Notes: generated by a model from the sequence alone, not told the origin. A DNA stretch of 46,525 nucleotides from Balneolales bacterium (GCA_020832405.1 JAFIET010000021.1:1-46525), one strand, 5' to 3'; positions 1-8,361 are shown, counted from the first letter of the stretch. Translations and numbers: made by a program.

Positions 1-155
1 CGCTTGGTGTTGAGCGCGGCCGCCTTGTGGTGGAAGGCCGCGGCCTCACCGAGCCGATTGCGGATAATGCGACCGATGAAGGGCGTTCCCTTAACCGCCG
101 CTTCGAGGTGGTAATTGTGGCAAGCGAAAGCTTCCGCGAGGAAGTACAAGAATAG
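1..155 (+). CDS. OmpA-family C-terminal domain protein (3' end only)
   Basis: The frame that starts at base 3 is open to a TAG at 153-155. It encodes about 50 residues, beginning L-G-V-E-R-G-R-L and containing GRGLTEPIADN followed by EGRSLNRRFEVVI. This G-x-G ... P-x-x-x-N ... G-R-x-x-N-R-R-x-E pattern is the end of the OmpA peptidoglycan-binding domain, in which the Asn and Arg residues near the C-terminus contact the peptidoglycan peptide. The protein would anchor the outer membrane to the cell wall. The start and any N-terminal barrel or repeats lie upstream of the window, so the full architecture (OmpA-like porin, Pal, or T9SS-associated OmpA protein) cannot be judged. A terminator follows 26 bases after the stop. 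Confidence 0.85.
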   Translation, partial: LGVERGRLVVEGRGLTEPIADNATDEGRSLNRRFEVVIVASESFREEVQE

Positions 156-180
156 GCTTTCTTACCTTTTGCTCTTAAAT

Positions 181-214
181 CGCTGTCTGGTATATCCAGG
201 CGGCGTTTTTTTTT
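181..214 (+). terminator. Rho-independent terminator after the OmpA-domain gene
   Basis: A 10-bp stem (CGCTGTCTGG with CCAGGCGGCG, two G-U pairs) and a 5-nt TATAT loop are followed directly by nine Ts. Confidence 0.85.
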
Positions 215-230
215 GAATGATATTTCGTTG

Positions 231-275
231 ATTTGTATTTAAACAGAAATAGTCAGATATTTGTTTAAACAAATA
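231..275. promoter_or_regulatory. Palindromic operator candidate upstream of the doxX-like gene
   Basis: Bases 258-275 form a perfect 18-bp palindrome, TATTTGTTTAAACAAATA, centred between 266 and 267. A degenerate version of the same element (ATTTGTATTTAAACAGAAAT) sits at 231-250, its centre 26 bp upstream. Together they fill most of the AT-rich stretch between the terminator at 181-214 and the ATG at 299. Paired dyads of this kind are typical binding sites for a dimeric repressor, but no regulator gene is adjacent, so the cognate protein is unknown. Confidence 0.45.
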
Positions 276-298
276 AATTATTCAATCAACCTCATGCT

Positions 299-718
299 AT
301 GAACTATTTTAACGATACGCTTCGTGATGCCGGCTTGCTTCTTCTGCGGGTAGGCATCGGATTCATGATTATGCTGCACGGCTACCCCAAAATTATGGGC
401 GGTCCGGAAACCTGGGAACAGCTCGGTGGGGCGATGGGCTTTTTGGGGATTACCTTTTGGCCTGTTTTCTGGGGACTGATGGCTGCCGTGGCCGAATTTT
501 TGGGCGGTATTTTTCTGATGCTGGGATTGCTACACCGGCTTGCCGCTGCGGGACTTGCCTTCACCATGTTTGTAGCCGTGATGCTTCACATTGGTATTGG
601 CGATCCTTTTATGCCGAAAGTTGCCTATCCGCTGGAGCTGGGCATCGTTTTCATCAGCCTTGCGCTGATAGGTCCCGGTAAATTTGCCCTGGATAATTTG
701 ATTTTTAAGAAAAAGTAG
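299..718 (+). CDS. DoxX-family integral membrane protein
   Basis: A 139-residue protein with four predicted membrane segments (about residues 10-30, 50-75, 80-100 and 110-128). It has the DoxX-family signature of an early Leu-Leu-Arg-x-x-x-G helix followed by HGYPKI, and a second helix rich in Gly and Glu (VAEFLGGIFLMLGL). DoxX-like proteins are small inner-membrane proteins linked in some species to redox homeostasis or used as subunits of quinone-linked oxidoreductases. Nothing here shows which role applies, because the gene stands alone. The ATG at 299 opens the first hydrophobic helix correctly. It is transcribed as a single gene between the palindromic region upstream and a strong terminator at 747-776. 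Confidence 0.85.
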   Translation: MNYFNDTLRDAGLLLLRVGIGFMIMLHGYPKIMGGPETWEQLGGAMGFLGITFWPVFWGLMAAVAEFLGGIFLMLGLLHRLAAAGLAFTMFVAVMLHIGIGDPFMPKVAYPLELGIVFISLALIGPGKFALDNLIFKKK

Positions 719-746
719 TCTTTTGAACTACTCAATTTCTAAAAAG

Positions 747-776
747 GGCTGCCTGTTTTTCAGGCAGCCTTTTTTT
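747..776 (+). terminator. Rho-independent terminator after the doxX-like gene
   Basis: A perfect 9-bp stem (GGCTGCCTG with CAGGCAGCC) and a TTTTT loop are followed by seven Ts. Confidence 0.92.
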
Positions 777-840
777 GTGCGGCTGATTTTTGGTATTCTT
801 ATTCCTTCCCCTCTTATTTATTCCACCCCGGTTTTCTGTT

Positions 841-1686
841 TTGCGCGTCACACTTTTTATTATCGCTTTCATTTTTTCCTGCATCGCCCTCCCCGGAGTT
901 TTGACGGGCACGGCACCTGTACAGGCGCAGGCAAGCGAACGGTCAGCGGATGAAAAGAGCGGCTCCTCCCCTGCTGCGGAACTTATTGAGCGGCTTATTG
1001 CGCATCAGCAGCAGATTCTGGCAGATATCAACTCGGTGGAAATCCGCTACGCGGCCATGGGCGAGCCCTTCGAAACGGTGAGGCTCCGCAGGGAGCTGCG
1101 GGAGGGAGAAGCCGTGCTGGTTCCGGATGAGGGGGATGAGCTGCTGGCGTATTTCAGCTTCATGCAGTTTTTGGGGGATGAGCTTCGTGCCCTGCTGGGC
1201 AGTGCCGTGACTGAGGCCGACAGCCTGAACGGCCTTGGGGTGATGCGCTTCACGCTCGATGCACAGGCCCTGCGCGAAACGCCGCTGCTTTCAGGTATGG
1301 AAGAAGCCCCGCTTCGGGAGGCGGTTTTTTGGATGGATGCGGAACGGCTGCAGCTGTCGGGTTTCCGGTTCCGATCGCTGAACAGGTTCGGCCGCACGGT
1401 TGAGCTTCGGGCGGAGTATCCGCGCTACGAAACGCAGCGGGGGTTTCCGGCTCCGGCGGAAATCCGGCTTTCGATGACCGGCGTGTACGCGCAGATCTCA
1501 GATGCGGAATATGCCGCAGAGCTGGCGGAGCTTCAGTTCCTGCTCGATAACCTTGATACCTTTCCGGCCGGGCGCCGGGAGCAGGCGGAACGCGAACTGC
1601 TCGAACTGAAAGCCGAACTGCACCGCATGGCGCAGGGCAATGCCCTCGAAGCAAGGCTCACCGCTACGGGGATAATCGTCCGCTGA
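841..1686 (+). CDS. Secreted protein of unknown function
   Basis: I do not recognise this protein. There is no ATG ahead of the signal sequence. The TTG at 841 gives LRVTLFIIAFIF... ending at VQAQA, a plausible signal peptide. A TTG at 790 is also in frame, but it lies only 13 bases past the upstream T-tract and would add a second hydrophobic segment. The mature part, about 250 residues, is acidic and Leu/Arg/Glu-rich. A helical start (ELIERLIAHQQQILADINSVEIRY) precedes alternating strand-like segments, somewhat like LolA/outer-membrane-lipoprotein-sorting folds, and a helical C-terminus follows (LLDNLDTFPAGRREQAERELLELKAELHR, positions about 235-265). A periplasmic location is likely and the function unknown. 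It has the higher GC content of the chromosomal core rather than that of the neighbouring restriction island. Confidence 0.6.
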   Translation: MRVTLFIIAFIFSCIALPGVLTGTAPVQAQASERSADEKSGSSPAAELIERLIAHQQQILADINSVEIRYAAMGEPFETVRLRRELREGEAVLVPDEGDELLAYFSFMQFLGDELRALLGSAVTEADSLNGLGVMRFTLDAQALRETPLLSGMEEAPLREAVFWMDAERLQLSGFRFRSLNRFGRTVELRAEYPRYETQRGFPAPAEIRLSMTGVYAQISDAEYAAELAELQFLLDNLDTFPAGRREQAERELLELKAELHRMAQGNALEARLTATGIIVR

Positions 1687-1702
1687 GGATTTTTTTAAAT
1701 TT

Positions 1703-1748
1703 GAGGATTTGAGGATTTGAGGATTTGAAGATTCGATGATTTGAGATT
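1703..1748. repeat. Tandem array of an 8-nt intergenic repeat (GAKGATTY)
   Basis: Five full units and one partial unit of 8 nt lie in a row: GAGGATTT three times, then GAAGATTC, GATGATTT and GAGATT. The same repeat family recurs at 26112-26174, also just 3' of a plus-strand gene. The period is not a multiple of three and the array is intergenic. Confidence 0.85.
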
Positions 1749-1814
1749 ATGGCTTCCGGCTTTGGGGCTTGGGAAGGGATTTGTTTTTTCAGGTTGATGG
1801 ATTTTGAGGCAGCG

Positions 1815-1845
1815 GCAGCTTTCGGTACCGGAGCTGCTTTTTTTT
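1815..1845 (+). terminator. Probable terminator downstream of the secreted-protein gene
   Basis: A 6-bp stem (GCAGCT at 1815-1820 with AGCTGC at 1832-1837) is followed by eight Ts. It lies about 130 bases after the stop at 1686, with the repeat array in between. Confidence 0.6.
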
Positions 1846-1962
1846 ACGTAACCGCCTGATTATTTGGGTTGCAGGTGTGCAGCTGGTTTGATAGATTCAA
1901 CCCATGCTGCAATATTTTTGCAGCGTCGGCCTTCACATTTTTGTGGGGCCTGAACTGAACCC

Positions 1963-1997
1963 AAAAAAGGCTGCCCCTGAGATAGAGGCAGCCTTTT
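1963..1997 (-). terminator. Bidirectional-looking terminator downstream of hsdR
   Basis: GGCTGCC (1969-1975) pairs with GGCAGCC (1987-1993). The stem is extended inward with one mismatch, is preceded by six As and followed by four Ts, so it could end transcription from either strand. For the minus-strand restriction operon it lies about 150 bases past the hsdR stop codon. Confidence 0.65.
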
Positions 1998-2036
1998 GTT
2001 GGTTTTTGGGGGGTGCTATCTTGTGCATTCGTGCTT

Positions 2037-2061
2037 TCTTTTCTGTCGCCCGTGCGTTGGC
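2037..2061. repeat. Left copy of the direct repeat that flanks the restriction island
   Basis: This 25-nt stretch, from TCTTTTCTGTC through GCGTTGGC, matches 9937-9958 in the same orientation, apart from a 3-nt insertion (2048-2050) and one substitution (T2053 against A9950). The hsd block lies between the two copies. Confidence 0.6.
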
Positions 2062-2065
2062 TCAG

Positions 2066-2126
2066 ACACACTTATTGACAAGCTTTGGCTTGTGCGGCTG
2101 CTTTGAGCGGCTTGGCAATGTGTGTG
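2066..2126. repeat. Imperfect inverted repeat beyond hsdR
   Basis: The arms are 2066-2083 (ACACACTTATTGACAAGC) and 2110-2126 (reverse complement CACACACATTGCCAAGC). They agree except for two extra bases and one mismatch, around a 26-nt loop. There is no T-tract, so this is not a simple terminator. Together with the adjacent GCGTTGGC at 2054-2061 it resembles the folded recombination or boundary elements seen around mobile gene blocks; the role is unproven. Confidence 0.45.
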
Positions 2127-2147
2127 GCTATCGAGCATTGACAATTC

Positions 2148-5100
2148 TTAGTCAGTTGTTAATTCTTTCGCAATCATTTCCGCTTGTTTTAATACCGTTT
2201 CTGTTGCCAGTTTTTGCATGTCTGGCGGATACCCGTATTGTCTTAAAGTCCGCTTGATGATGACTTTCAGTTTTGCTCTTACACTTTCTTTGATAGTCCA
2301 GTCGATAGAAGCATTTTGTTTTACCCGCTCGGTCAGAATCACAGCCAGCTCTCTTAGCTTGTCTTGCTGCATGAGTTGTTTGGCGGAGTCGTTATTGGCC
2401 ACGGCGGTGTAGAAAGCATATTCAAAGTCAGTCAGCCCAAGTTTTTTGGCTTCGCTGTCCATGTTCACGATTTCCTTACTCAGCTTGATGAGTTCGTCCA
2501 TCACTTCGGCAGCCGTCAAAATCTTGTTGTGGTATTTCTTGATTGAATGCTCCAACATTTCTTTAAGCGACTTACTCTTGACCAAGTTCTTTTTGGAACG
2601 AGCTTTTATTTCATCGTTCAGCAGTTTCTTCAAAACTTCCAGCGCCACATTCTTGTGTTCCATTCCTTTGAGTTCCATCAAGAAGTCTTCGGATAGAATT
2701 GAAATGTCTGGTTTCTTTATCCCGGCAGCATCAAAGACGTCAATTACTTGTTCAGAAACCAAGGCTTGGTCAATGACTTGACGAATGGTGGTTTCAATTT
2801 CTTCATCAGTTCTACCTGAACCTGTAACGTCAAACTTGGCTAATCGTGCTTTAACGGCTTGAAAAAATGAAACTTCATCTTTCACGTCCATCGCTTGCTC
2901 ATGCGGTACGGCAATCGCAAAAGCTTTGGATAGTGCTGTTACTTCATTGATATATCGTTTCTTTCCATCTTCTAGTCCGAGAATGTGTTCTTCTGCTGCG
3001 AGAATCATGGAAAGTTTTTGTCCTGTTTCTGCTTGGAAATATTCTTCATATGGGAATCCGTTGTACATCTGCGAAACCACTTCCAGTTTTTCGAGCATCA
3101 ATTCAACGGCTTGGGCTTGGGCAATGGTTGGGTCGCCTTTTCCTCCGGCATCTGAGTAAAACGAAAGTGCTTTTTTCAAATCAGAAGCGATACCCAAGTA
3201 ATCCACTACCAAACCACCTGGCTTGTCTTTGTAAACCCGATTTACCCTTGCAATGGCTTGCATCAGGTTGTGGCCTTTCATCGGTTTATCTATATAAAGC
3301 GTGTGCATACTGGGCGCATCAAAACCGGTAAGCCACATATCTCGAACAATCACCAGTTTCAGTTCATCATCCGGGTCTTTCATGCGGTCGGCAAGTGTTC
3401 TCCTTTGTTGTTTGGTGGTGTGATGTTTGGCGATTTTAGGCCCATCTGAAGAGGAAGAAGTCATGACGACTTTAATCACACCTTTGTCCAAATCGTCCGA
3501 ATGCCACCCGGGTTTTAGTTTGATGATTTCATCGTACAAGTCTGCGGCAATTCTTCTGGACATGGCCACAATCATTCCTTTGCCTTCAAATACTTCTTGG
3601 CGTTGACCAAAATGCTGAATGATATCGTTCGATACATTCTTGATTCGGTTTTCACTACCGATTAAGGCTTCCAATTGTGTCCATTTGGCTTTAGCTTTTT
3701 GGGTTTCGGTGAGTTCTTCACCGTCCAACTCATCATCCAATTCCTCAACCAGCTTTTTGCCTTCTTCGCTTAGGTTCACTTTCGCCAAACGACTTTCGTA
3801 GTAAATGCGAACGGTTGCTCCGTCTTCTACCGCTTGAGCAATATCATACACATCAATGTAATTTCCGAAAACGGCAGGGGTATTTACATCGGTATTTTCA
3901 ATGGGTGTACCCGTAAAACCAATATATGTGGCATTGGGCAAAGCATCACGCATGTACTTGGCAAAGCCATACACGGTTTTCTTTCCAATCACATTGCCAT
4001 GTTCGTCTTTCTCATCTACCGTTTTTGCTTTGAAGCCGTATTGAGTTCGGTGGGCTTCATCGGCAATCACTACAATGTTTTCACGTGCTGAAAGGGTTTC
4101 ATAGACATTGCCTTCTTCGGGTGAGAATTTTTGAATGGTGGTAAATATCACCCCACCAGAAGCTACTTTCAGTTTTTCCTTTAAATCGTTTCGGTTTTCA
4201 ATCTGTTTTGGTTCCTGCCTTAGCAACTGAGTGGAAGAAGCAAAGGTATCAAAGAGTTGGTCGTCCAAATCGTTACGGTCGGTGATGACCAGAACAGTGG
4301 GATTGTCCAAGGCCAACACGATTTTACCTGTGAAGAACACCATGGAAAGGGATTTGCCACTTCCCTGAGTATGCCAAACTACACCACCTTTTCGGTCGCC
4401 TTTGGGTTGTGATTTTACACCCGCCACACCATAACTTTCTGGTGATTCCATCACCATACTGGTAGGCGTTTCTTTTTCCAATGTGTAGCCTGTGGCTCGC
4501 ATGGCAGATTCTACCGCTCGGTTTACGGCATAGTATTGATGATAAGCCGCTAATTTTTTGACTGTTGAAATGATGGTAACGCCCGTTTTTGAATCTTCCT
4601 TTTTCGATTTTTCAAACACAATGAAATGCCTAACTAAATCCAGCAAGGTTTCTTTGTTGAGCATTCCATTGATGAGTGTTTCCATTTGACTCACCAAATG
4701 CGATGCTTCTTCTTTGCCGTCTGCCGATTTCCAAGCCATAAAACGACTCATGCCCGATGAAAGTGTTCCTGCTCTTGCTTCTAATCCATCAGAGATAATT
4801 GTGAACGCATTGTAAGTAAACAGACTTGGAATAACTGCTTTGTAGGTTTCTATCTGGCGGTAAGCAGATTTGATGGTGGCGTTTTCATCTGCTGCATTTT
4901 TGAGTTCGATGACCACTAAAGGAATGCCGTTGACAAAGAGAATAACATCAGGGCGTTTGTTTACGCCATCTTCCACCACCGTAAACTGATTGGCAACAAT
5001 AAAGTCGTTGTTTTCGGGTGTGTTGAAGTCGATTAACCACACCAAATCACCTCTTTGCTGACCATCTTTCTGATAGCTGACTTTGATACCTTCTGTCAAT

Positions 5101-5375
5101 AAGCGATGGAAGCTTTCATTGTTGGTCAATAATTCTGGCGAATGGATGCGCTGAATCTCCTTAATGGCTTCTTCTTGTGCTGCAGATGGCACGGTGGGGT
5201 TAATTCTTCGCACTGCTTCTGCCATACGATGGGTGAGCAGAATTTCTTGGTAAGAACTCCGCTCGGGATTTTCGCCATCATGGGCAATATTTGGGGCATA
5301 GATGTATTCATAGCCCAAATGCTCCAACAATTTGATGGCAAAATCTTCAATACTATGTTCGGTTATTCTTGTCAT
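2148..5375 (-). CDS. hsdR: Type I restriction enzyme, endonuclease/translocase subunit HsdR
   Basis: A 1075-residue R subunit, a full-length size for this family. The N-terminal nuclease domain has the PD-(D/E)XK residues in RPDVILFVNG (Asp143) and VVIELKN (Glu157, Lys159). Superfamily 2 motor motifs follow: HTQGSGKS (335-342, Walker A), DEAH (439-442), then FTGTPIEN, WLTGFDAPSMHTLYIDKP and QAIARVNRVY. HsdR binds the HsdM-HsdS methyltransferase, reels in DNA with ATP and cleaves at a distance when the recognition site is unmethylated. The helical C-terminus (about 790-1075) is the usual region that contacts HsdM. The ATG at 5375 lies 10 bases after the stop of the Shedu-like gene, so hsdR is probably the last gene of the operon. 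No frameshift is seen and all catalytic residues are present. Confidence 0.96.
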   Translation of the reverse strand: MTRITEHSIEDFAIKLLEHLGYEYIYAPNIAHDGENPERSSYQEILLTHRMAEAVRRINPTVPSAAQEEAIKEIQRIHSPELLTNNESFHRLLTEGIKVSYQKDGQQRGDLVWLIDFNTPENNDFIVANQFTVVEDGVNKRPDVILFVNGIPLVVIELKNAADENATIKSAYRQIETYKAVIPSLFTYNAFTIISDGLEARAGTLSSGMSRFMAWKSADGKEEASHLVSQMETLINGMLNKETLLDLVRHFIVFEKSKKEDSKTGVTIISTVKKLAAYHQYYAVNRAVESAMRATGYTLEKETPTSMVMESPESYGVAGVKSQPKGDRKGGVVWHTQGSGKSLSMVFFTGKIVLALDNPTVLVITDRNDLDDQLFDTFASSTQLLRQEPKQIENRNDLKEKLKVASGGVIFTTIQKFSPEEGNVYETLSARENIVVIADEAHRTQYGFKAKTVDEKDEHGNVIGKKTVYGFAKYMRDALPNATYIGFTGTPIENTDVNTPAVFGNYIDVYDIAQAVEDGATVRIYYESRLAKVNLSEEGKKLVEELDDELDGEELTETQKAKAKWTQLEALIGSENRIKNVSNDIIQHFGQRQEVFEGKGMIVAMSRRIAADLYDEIIKLKPGWHSDDLDKGVIKVVMTSSSSDGPKIAKHHTTKQQRRTLADRMKDPDDELKLVIVRDMWLTGFDAPSMHTLYIDKPMKGHNLMQAIARVNRVYKDKPGGLVVDYLGIASDLKKALSFYSDAGGKGDPTIAQAQAVELMLEKLEVVSQMYNGFPYEEYFQAETGQKLSMILAAEEHILGLEDGKKRYINEVTALSKAFAIAVPHEQAMDVKDEVSFFQAVKARLAKFDVTGSGRTDEEIETTIRQVIDQALVSEQVIDVFDAAGIKKPDISILSEDFLMELKGMEHKNVALEVLKKLLNDEIKARSKKNLVKSKSLKEMLEHSIKKYHNKILTAAEVMDELIKLSKEIVNMDSEAKKLGLTDFEYAFYTAVANNDSAKQLMQQDKLRELAVILTERVKQNASIDWTIKESVRAKLKVIIKRTLRQYGYPPDMQKLATETVLKQAEMIAKELTTD

Positions 5376-5385
5376 TCAATATATG

Positions 5386-6666
5386 CTAATTCACTTTGCC
5401 CATCATGAGCTCTTTAAGGTTATTGAATCTTGCTAGCAGTTCATCAAAGGTTAATATTTCTACATCCTTGCTATTGCTTCGGAATAATTCAAAAGATCCC
5501 AGTTCTTTGGCACTCAAATCTGAAATAGAGCCCATCAATACGACACACTTTGAATTAAAGGTTTCAAATCCCTTATCCTCACTATTCATCTTGTGAATGG
5601 CAAATTGTTTTTGAAAATTATCACGTTGATTGAGAACCTGTGAAATACCACCTGACAAATCGGAACTCATAGAGAATACATCATTTCCTCTGTAAGCTGA
5701 TCCCTTCTTAACTAATTCAGTCTTATGGGTTTTGATTTCAATAAATGCGACATTATTGGTAAGGTTGTTTTTAACCAAAAAGTCTGTAACCTTTCCGTTT
5801 TTATTTGAAATTCCTTTACCACCCACATAAGCCTCATCTTCATGCAAAATGATTGGAAAGGAAAAAATGTAAGAGAAAATCCAACTATGCTTTTTTAAGA
5901 ACCCTTGCCATTTCTTCTCAAGATTCTTCGTTTCAGTTTTTTGTTGCATCAATTTTTCGTACTCTGCAATTACGTCATCAATGTATTGCTCGTCTATCGT
6001 CTCTTTGGTTTTCAGCAAACTTTCAGGTGAAATGAATCCATCTGCAAGCATGAGTTTTTCAAAGAGTTCCTTTATGGCTTCTTTGTCAGTGTTTGAAAAT
6101 TCATCAAGAGATTGCTTCCAAGTTGAAAGTGCAGTAGATATTGAATTCTTTACATATTCCCTTTCAGCGGAATCAATTGCAGTTGGAAACAGCTTATGAA
6201 GCTCTTCTGATGCAAGAACTTCTCTGTCTTGTTTCTGAATATCTAAATTGTGTTGGAAAACTTCGTGAAGTTTTATCAAGTCACTCTCCGATAAGGTTAG
6301 TGTCTTTCTATCAGCACTAAAAATGCTTTCACCTGTTTTGATGATTCTTATGGTGTCGGTCGGGAAACTTGCTTCAATGAATTCAATTAATGGCTTAAGA
6401 ACTTTTGTAAATCCCAAGCCTCTTGATGACGACTTACTGACGCCAACTGGTAATTGATTACCAAAACCTTCATAAATGAACTGCTTAACTTTTAAATATT
6501 TCGGTCCTCCATTAAAACCAATAGGGTAGTGAACAACTTTGTCTGACCTTTTAAAAACTTCACGGCAAATCTGGTCAATACCTTTTTCAGAGTCTACAAA
6601 ATGATAAACCTCTTTTGTAGTCAAGTTTCTTCTTAATTGTTCTTCTCTTATTGGTTCGTCTGCCAT
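5386..6666 (-). CDS. Shedu-like (SduA, DUF4263-type) anti-phage nuclease
   Basis: A 426-residue protein whose C-terminal half carries the Shedu hallmarks: LEKKWQGFLKKHSWIFSY (about 249-266), TDFLV (Asp295), AFIEIKTHKTEL (Glu310, Lys312), YRGNDVFSMS (325-334) and SGGISQVLNQRDNF (338-351, with the downstream Gln). Asp-(x)n-Glu-x-Lys is the PD-(D/E)XK catalytic set. Known SduA proteins form oligomers and act as single-gene anti-phage nucleases with varied N-terminal sensor domains. Here residues 1-150 are an unrecognised domain, and a helical segment (about 165-245) joins it to the nuclease. The gene sits inside the type I R-M operon, 20 bases after hsdS and 10 bases before hsdR, and is clearly AT-richer than hsdM or hsdR, suggesting separate acquisition. 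The start at 6666 is the only one consistent with the spacing. The family call is by motif; the placement is the unusual part. Confidence 0.82.
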   Translation of the reverse strand: MADEPIREEQLRRNLTTKEVYHFVDSEKGIDQICREVFKRSDKVVHYPIGFNGGPKYLKVKQFIYEGFGNQLPVGVSKSSSRGLGFTKVLKPLIEFIEASFPTDTIRIIKTGESIFSADRKTLTLSESDLIKLHEVFQHNLDIQKQDREVLASEELHKLFPTAIDSAEREYVKNSISTALSTWKQSLDEFSNTDKEAIKELFEKLMLADGFISPESLLKTKETIDEQYIDDVIAEYEKLMQQKTETKNLEKKWQGFLKKHSWIFSYIFSFPIILHEDEAYVGGKGISNKNGKVTDFLVKNNLTNNVAFIEIKTHKTELVKKGSAYRGNDVFSMSSDLSGGISQVLNQRDNFQKQFAIHKMNSEDKGFETFNSKCVVLMGSISDLSAKELGSFELFRSNSKDVEILTFDELLARFNNLKELMMGKVN

Positions 6667-6686
6667 AGGATATAGTATTGTTTTAT

Positions 6687-7895
6687 TCAGTTCATAATTC
6701 GCACTTCTCCGCTCATAAGTTTTGGAAGAAGAGTGTCCCTTATTTCTTCTAGATTTCGGATGTGTTTAATATTCTTGTTCGATTTTTCAATCAGTGGTTT
6801 CACTTGACTGGTAAACTCAGCAACTAATTCCTTTGGTGGTAGGAAAAATTCATATGATGGAACAGCCTGTTTGCTTAGATGTAAAACTGTGGAACCATTC
6901 GAATAGCCCAAACAATGTTGTTTAAAGTCTCTTGATTTCATTTGATAGTACAGAAACTCTTTGCTTAACCAATCGTGGTTTGACACAACTTTTACTAAAT
7001 CCATCGAAATCAACAATGTTTTGTACTCTCTTCTCCCAATAACCATTATCGGATTACCGATTAAAGCAGCATCTTGTGTTATATCGGTATGAGCGACTAC
7101 AAGGTCTCCTTCATTGACAATATGTTGTTCTTTATACTTTCCTGTGTATTCCTTAAAACCATCAAGCCTAAAGCCGCCATCTCTCGCAAAGCTCTTTAAC
7201 GTTATCATTGCTGTATCTGATGGATTCAAGTCAGCTGATTTGTATGAGACTCCATTAAAGCAGGTGACAAAGTTTTCAAGTGATGTGAATTCCCACTCAT
7301 CATCTACTTCCTCCACAAACCACTGCCGAAACAGCGTCTCCGCCATTTGCTCCAGGGTTTGGTTTTGGCGGTGCAGCAGGTCTATTTTGTCGTCTAAGCT
7401 GGAAAGGACGGATGCGATTTCGTTTTGTTCCTTTAAGGGTGGATATGAAATAGGAATTGTCTTTAGAATTCCAGTGTTTATTGAAGGCATTGTCGCACCA
7501 ACGGCAATGTTTATTATGTAGTCTCTGAAGCTTTTTTGTTGAACGAAATATGATAAGAAACGAGAATTTATTTCTTTACTAGGTCTTACTCTAAGCATGC
7601 GTGAAGAAAACATCCATCCATTTTGACCTTTACTTACATAAGCACTTAAATCAACCGAACCAACTCTTGTAAAGAGAATGTCGCCTTCTTTCATTAAGTA
7701 TTTACTCAATCTTTCCTTATCCTCATTAGTAATGCTTGGATAGTCAAAGTCAATAATTCTGAAATCTTTAATATGCTCTACTGTTACTACGGGTGTGCCG
7801 CCAGTAATGTATTGTTCATTTTTAAGCTGACTTCCAAATGGGCCAGTCTGAACATGTGCAACTTCGCCAAGCTCTATTTCTTTCCACTCACTCAT
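6687..7895 (-). CDS. hsdS: Type I restriction-modification specificity subunit HsdS
   Basis: About 402 residues with the two-target-recognition-domain layout. TRD1 begins [20 protein letters not shown]. The central conserved helix region is PPLKEQNEIASVLSSLDDKIDLLH (about 152-175), running on to ETLFRQWF. TRD2 begins WEFTSLENFVTCFNGVSYK, and a second conserved region is PPKELVAEF ... LRNLEEIRDTLLPKLMSGEV. HsdS sets the bipartite DNA site for methylation and cleavage. I chose the ATG at 7895 (MSEWKEI) over a GTG at 7904, because that ATG forms an 8-base overlap with the stop of the small upstream gene. The middle conserved region (about 7310-7440) is visibly GC-richer than the two flanking TRDs, a mosaic pattern expected when TRDs are swapped by recombination. 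The recognition sequence cannot be predicted. Confidence 0.94.
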   Translation of the reverse strand: MSEWKEIELGEVAHVQTGPFGSQLKNEQYITGGTPVVTVEHIKDFRIIDFDYPSITNEDKERLSKYLMKEGDILFTRVGSVDLSAYVSKGQNGWMFSSRMLRVRPSKEINSRFLSYFVQQKSFRDYIINIAVGATMPSINTGILKTIPISYPPLKEQNEIASVLSSLDDKIDLLHRQNQTLEQMAETLFRQWFVEEVDDEWEFTSLENFVTCFNGVSYKSADLNPSDTAMITLKSFARDGGFRLDGFKEYTGKYKEQHIVNEGDLVVAHTDITQDAALIGNPIMVIGRREYKTLLISMDLVKVVSNHDWLSKEFLYYQMKSRDFKQHCLGYSNGSTVLHLSKQAVPSYEFFLPPKELVAEFTSQVKPLIEKSNKNIKHIRNLEEIRDTLLPKLMSGEVRIMN

Positions 7896-8361
7896 TCTCA
7901 ACACCCTTTATGAAAAAACGATAAGTTGGTTCGGTACTTCCAATTTGCACAAATACACCAATCAAGTAATTGTAATTATCATTTGGGTCAGTAAGGTCTT
8001 CTAATTTTTGCAAATCAGAAGCTATATCATTATTCCACCAACCCTTAAACTCCGCGACTAATTTGTTTTCTTCATTTGAGTCTCGTCTATGAATAATTAA
8101 ATCAGGTCGCAATCCATTCGGAAACCTTCTAGACGTCTTGGCATTACCATGATTTTTGTTGTATTCAGAATCTAGGTCAAGTGCTTCATATTCTGTTCCG
8201 TCTAAAAGTTGACTCAGATAAACTCCTGTTCTGAATACAAATGCTTGTTCCAAGCCAGCTCTTTCCCCTTGAGCAAATTCAAGAAGAAATCTTTCTTCTT
8301 GATAAACTGAGTTAATTGCATTTCTCAGTAAGTCCACCAATATTTGTTGTTCCTCACTCAT
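7888..8361 (-). CDS. Small PD-(D/E)XK nuclease-like protein inside the hsd operon
   Basis: A 157-residue soluble protein that I cannot name. [10 protein letters not shown] (Asp88) and [10 protein letters not shown] (Glu105, Lys107; numbering from an in-frame TTG one codon upstream) form an intact PD-(D/E)XK core. An N-terminal helix contains Glu39, and after the core come [10 protein letters not shown] and [11 protein letters not shown], matching the helix and strand that normally follow such a core. It lacks any helicase or DNA-recognition module. It overlaps the hsdM stop by 8 bases (8354-8361) and the hsdS start by 8 bases (7888-7895), and both junctions have the identical sequence ATGAGTGAG. 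Translational coupling with hsdM and hsdS is therefore likely. It may be an accessory nuclease, a regulator of the complex or an inactive scaffold. Base composition is AT-rich, like the Shedu-like gene. The gene is well supported; the function is inference. Confidence 0.8.
   Translation of the reverse strand: MSEEQQILVDLLRNAINSVYQEERFLLEFAQGERAGLEQAFVFRTGVYLSQLLDGTEYEALDLDSEYNKNHGNAKTSRRFPNGLRPDLIIHRRDSNEENKLVAEFKGWWNNDIASDLQKLEDLTDPNDNYNYLIGVFVQIGSTEPTYRFFIKGVENE

Noticed and set aside
1904-2257. 117-codon plus-strand frame running into the hsdR 3' end
   Set aside because: It crosses the terminator stem and the inverted repeat and overlaps hsdR on the other strand; no domain is seen.
6687-7895. 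Phase-variable (inverting) hsdS locus
   Set aside because: There is only one hsdS gene, with no second truncated copy, no inverted repeats around it and no recombinase.
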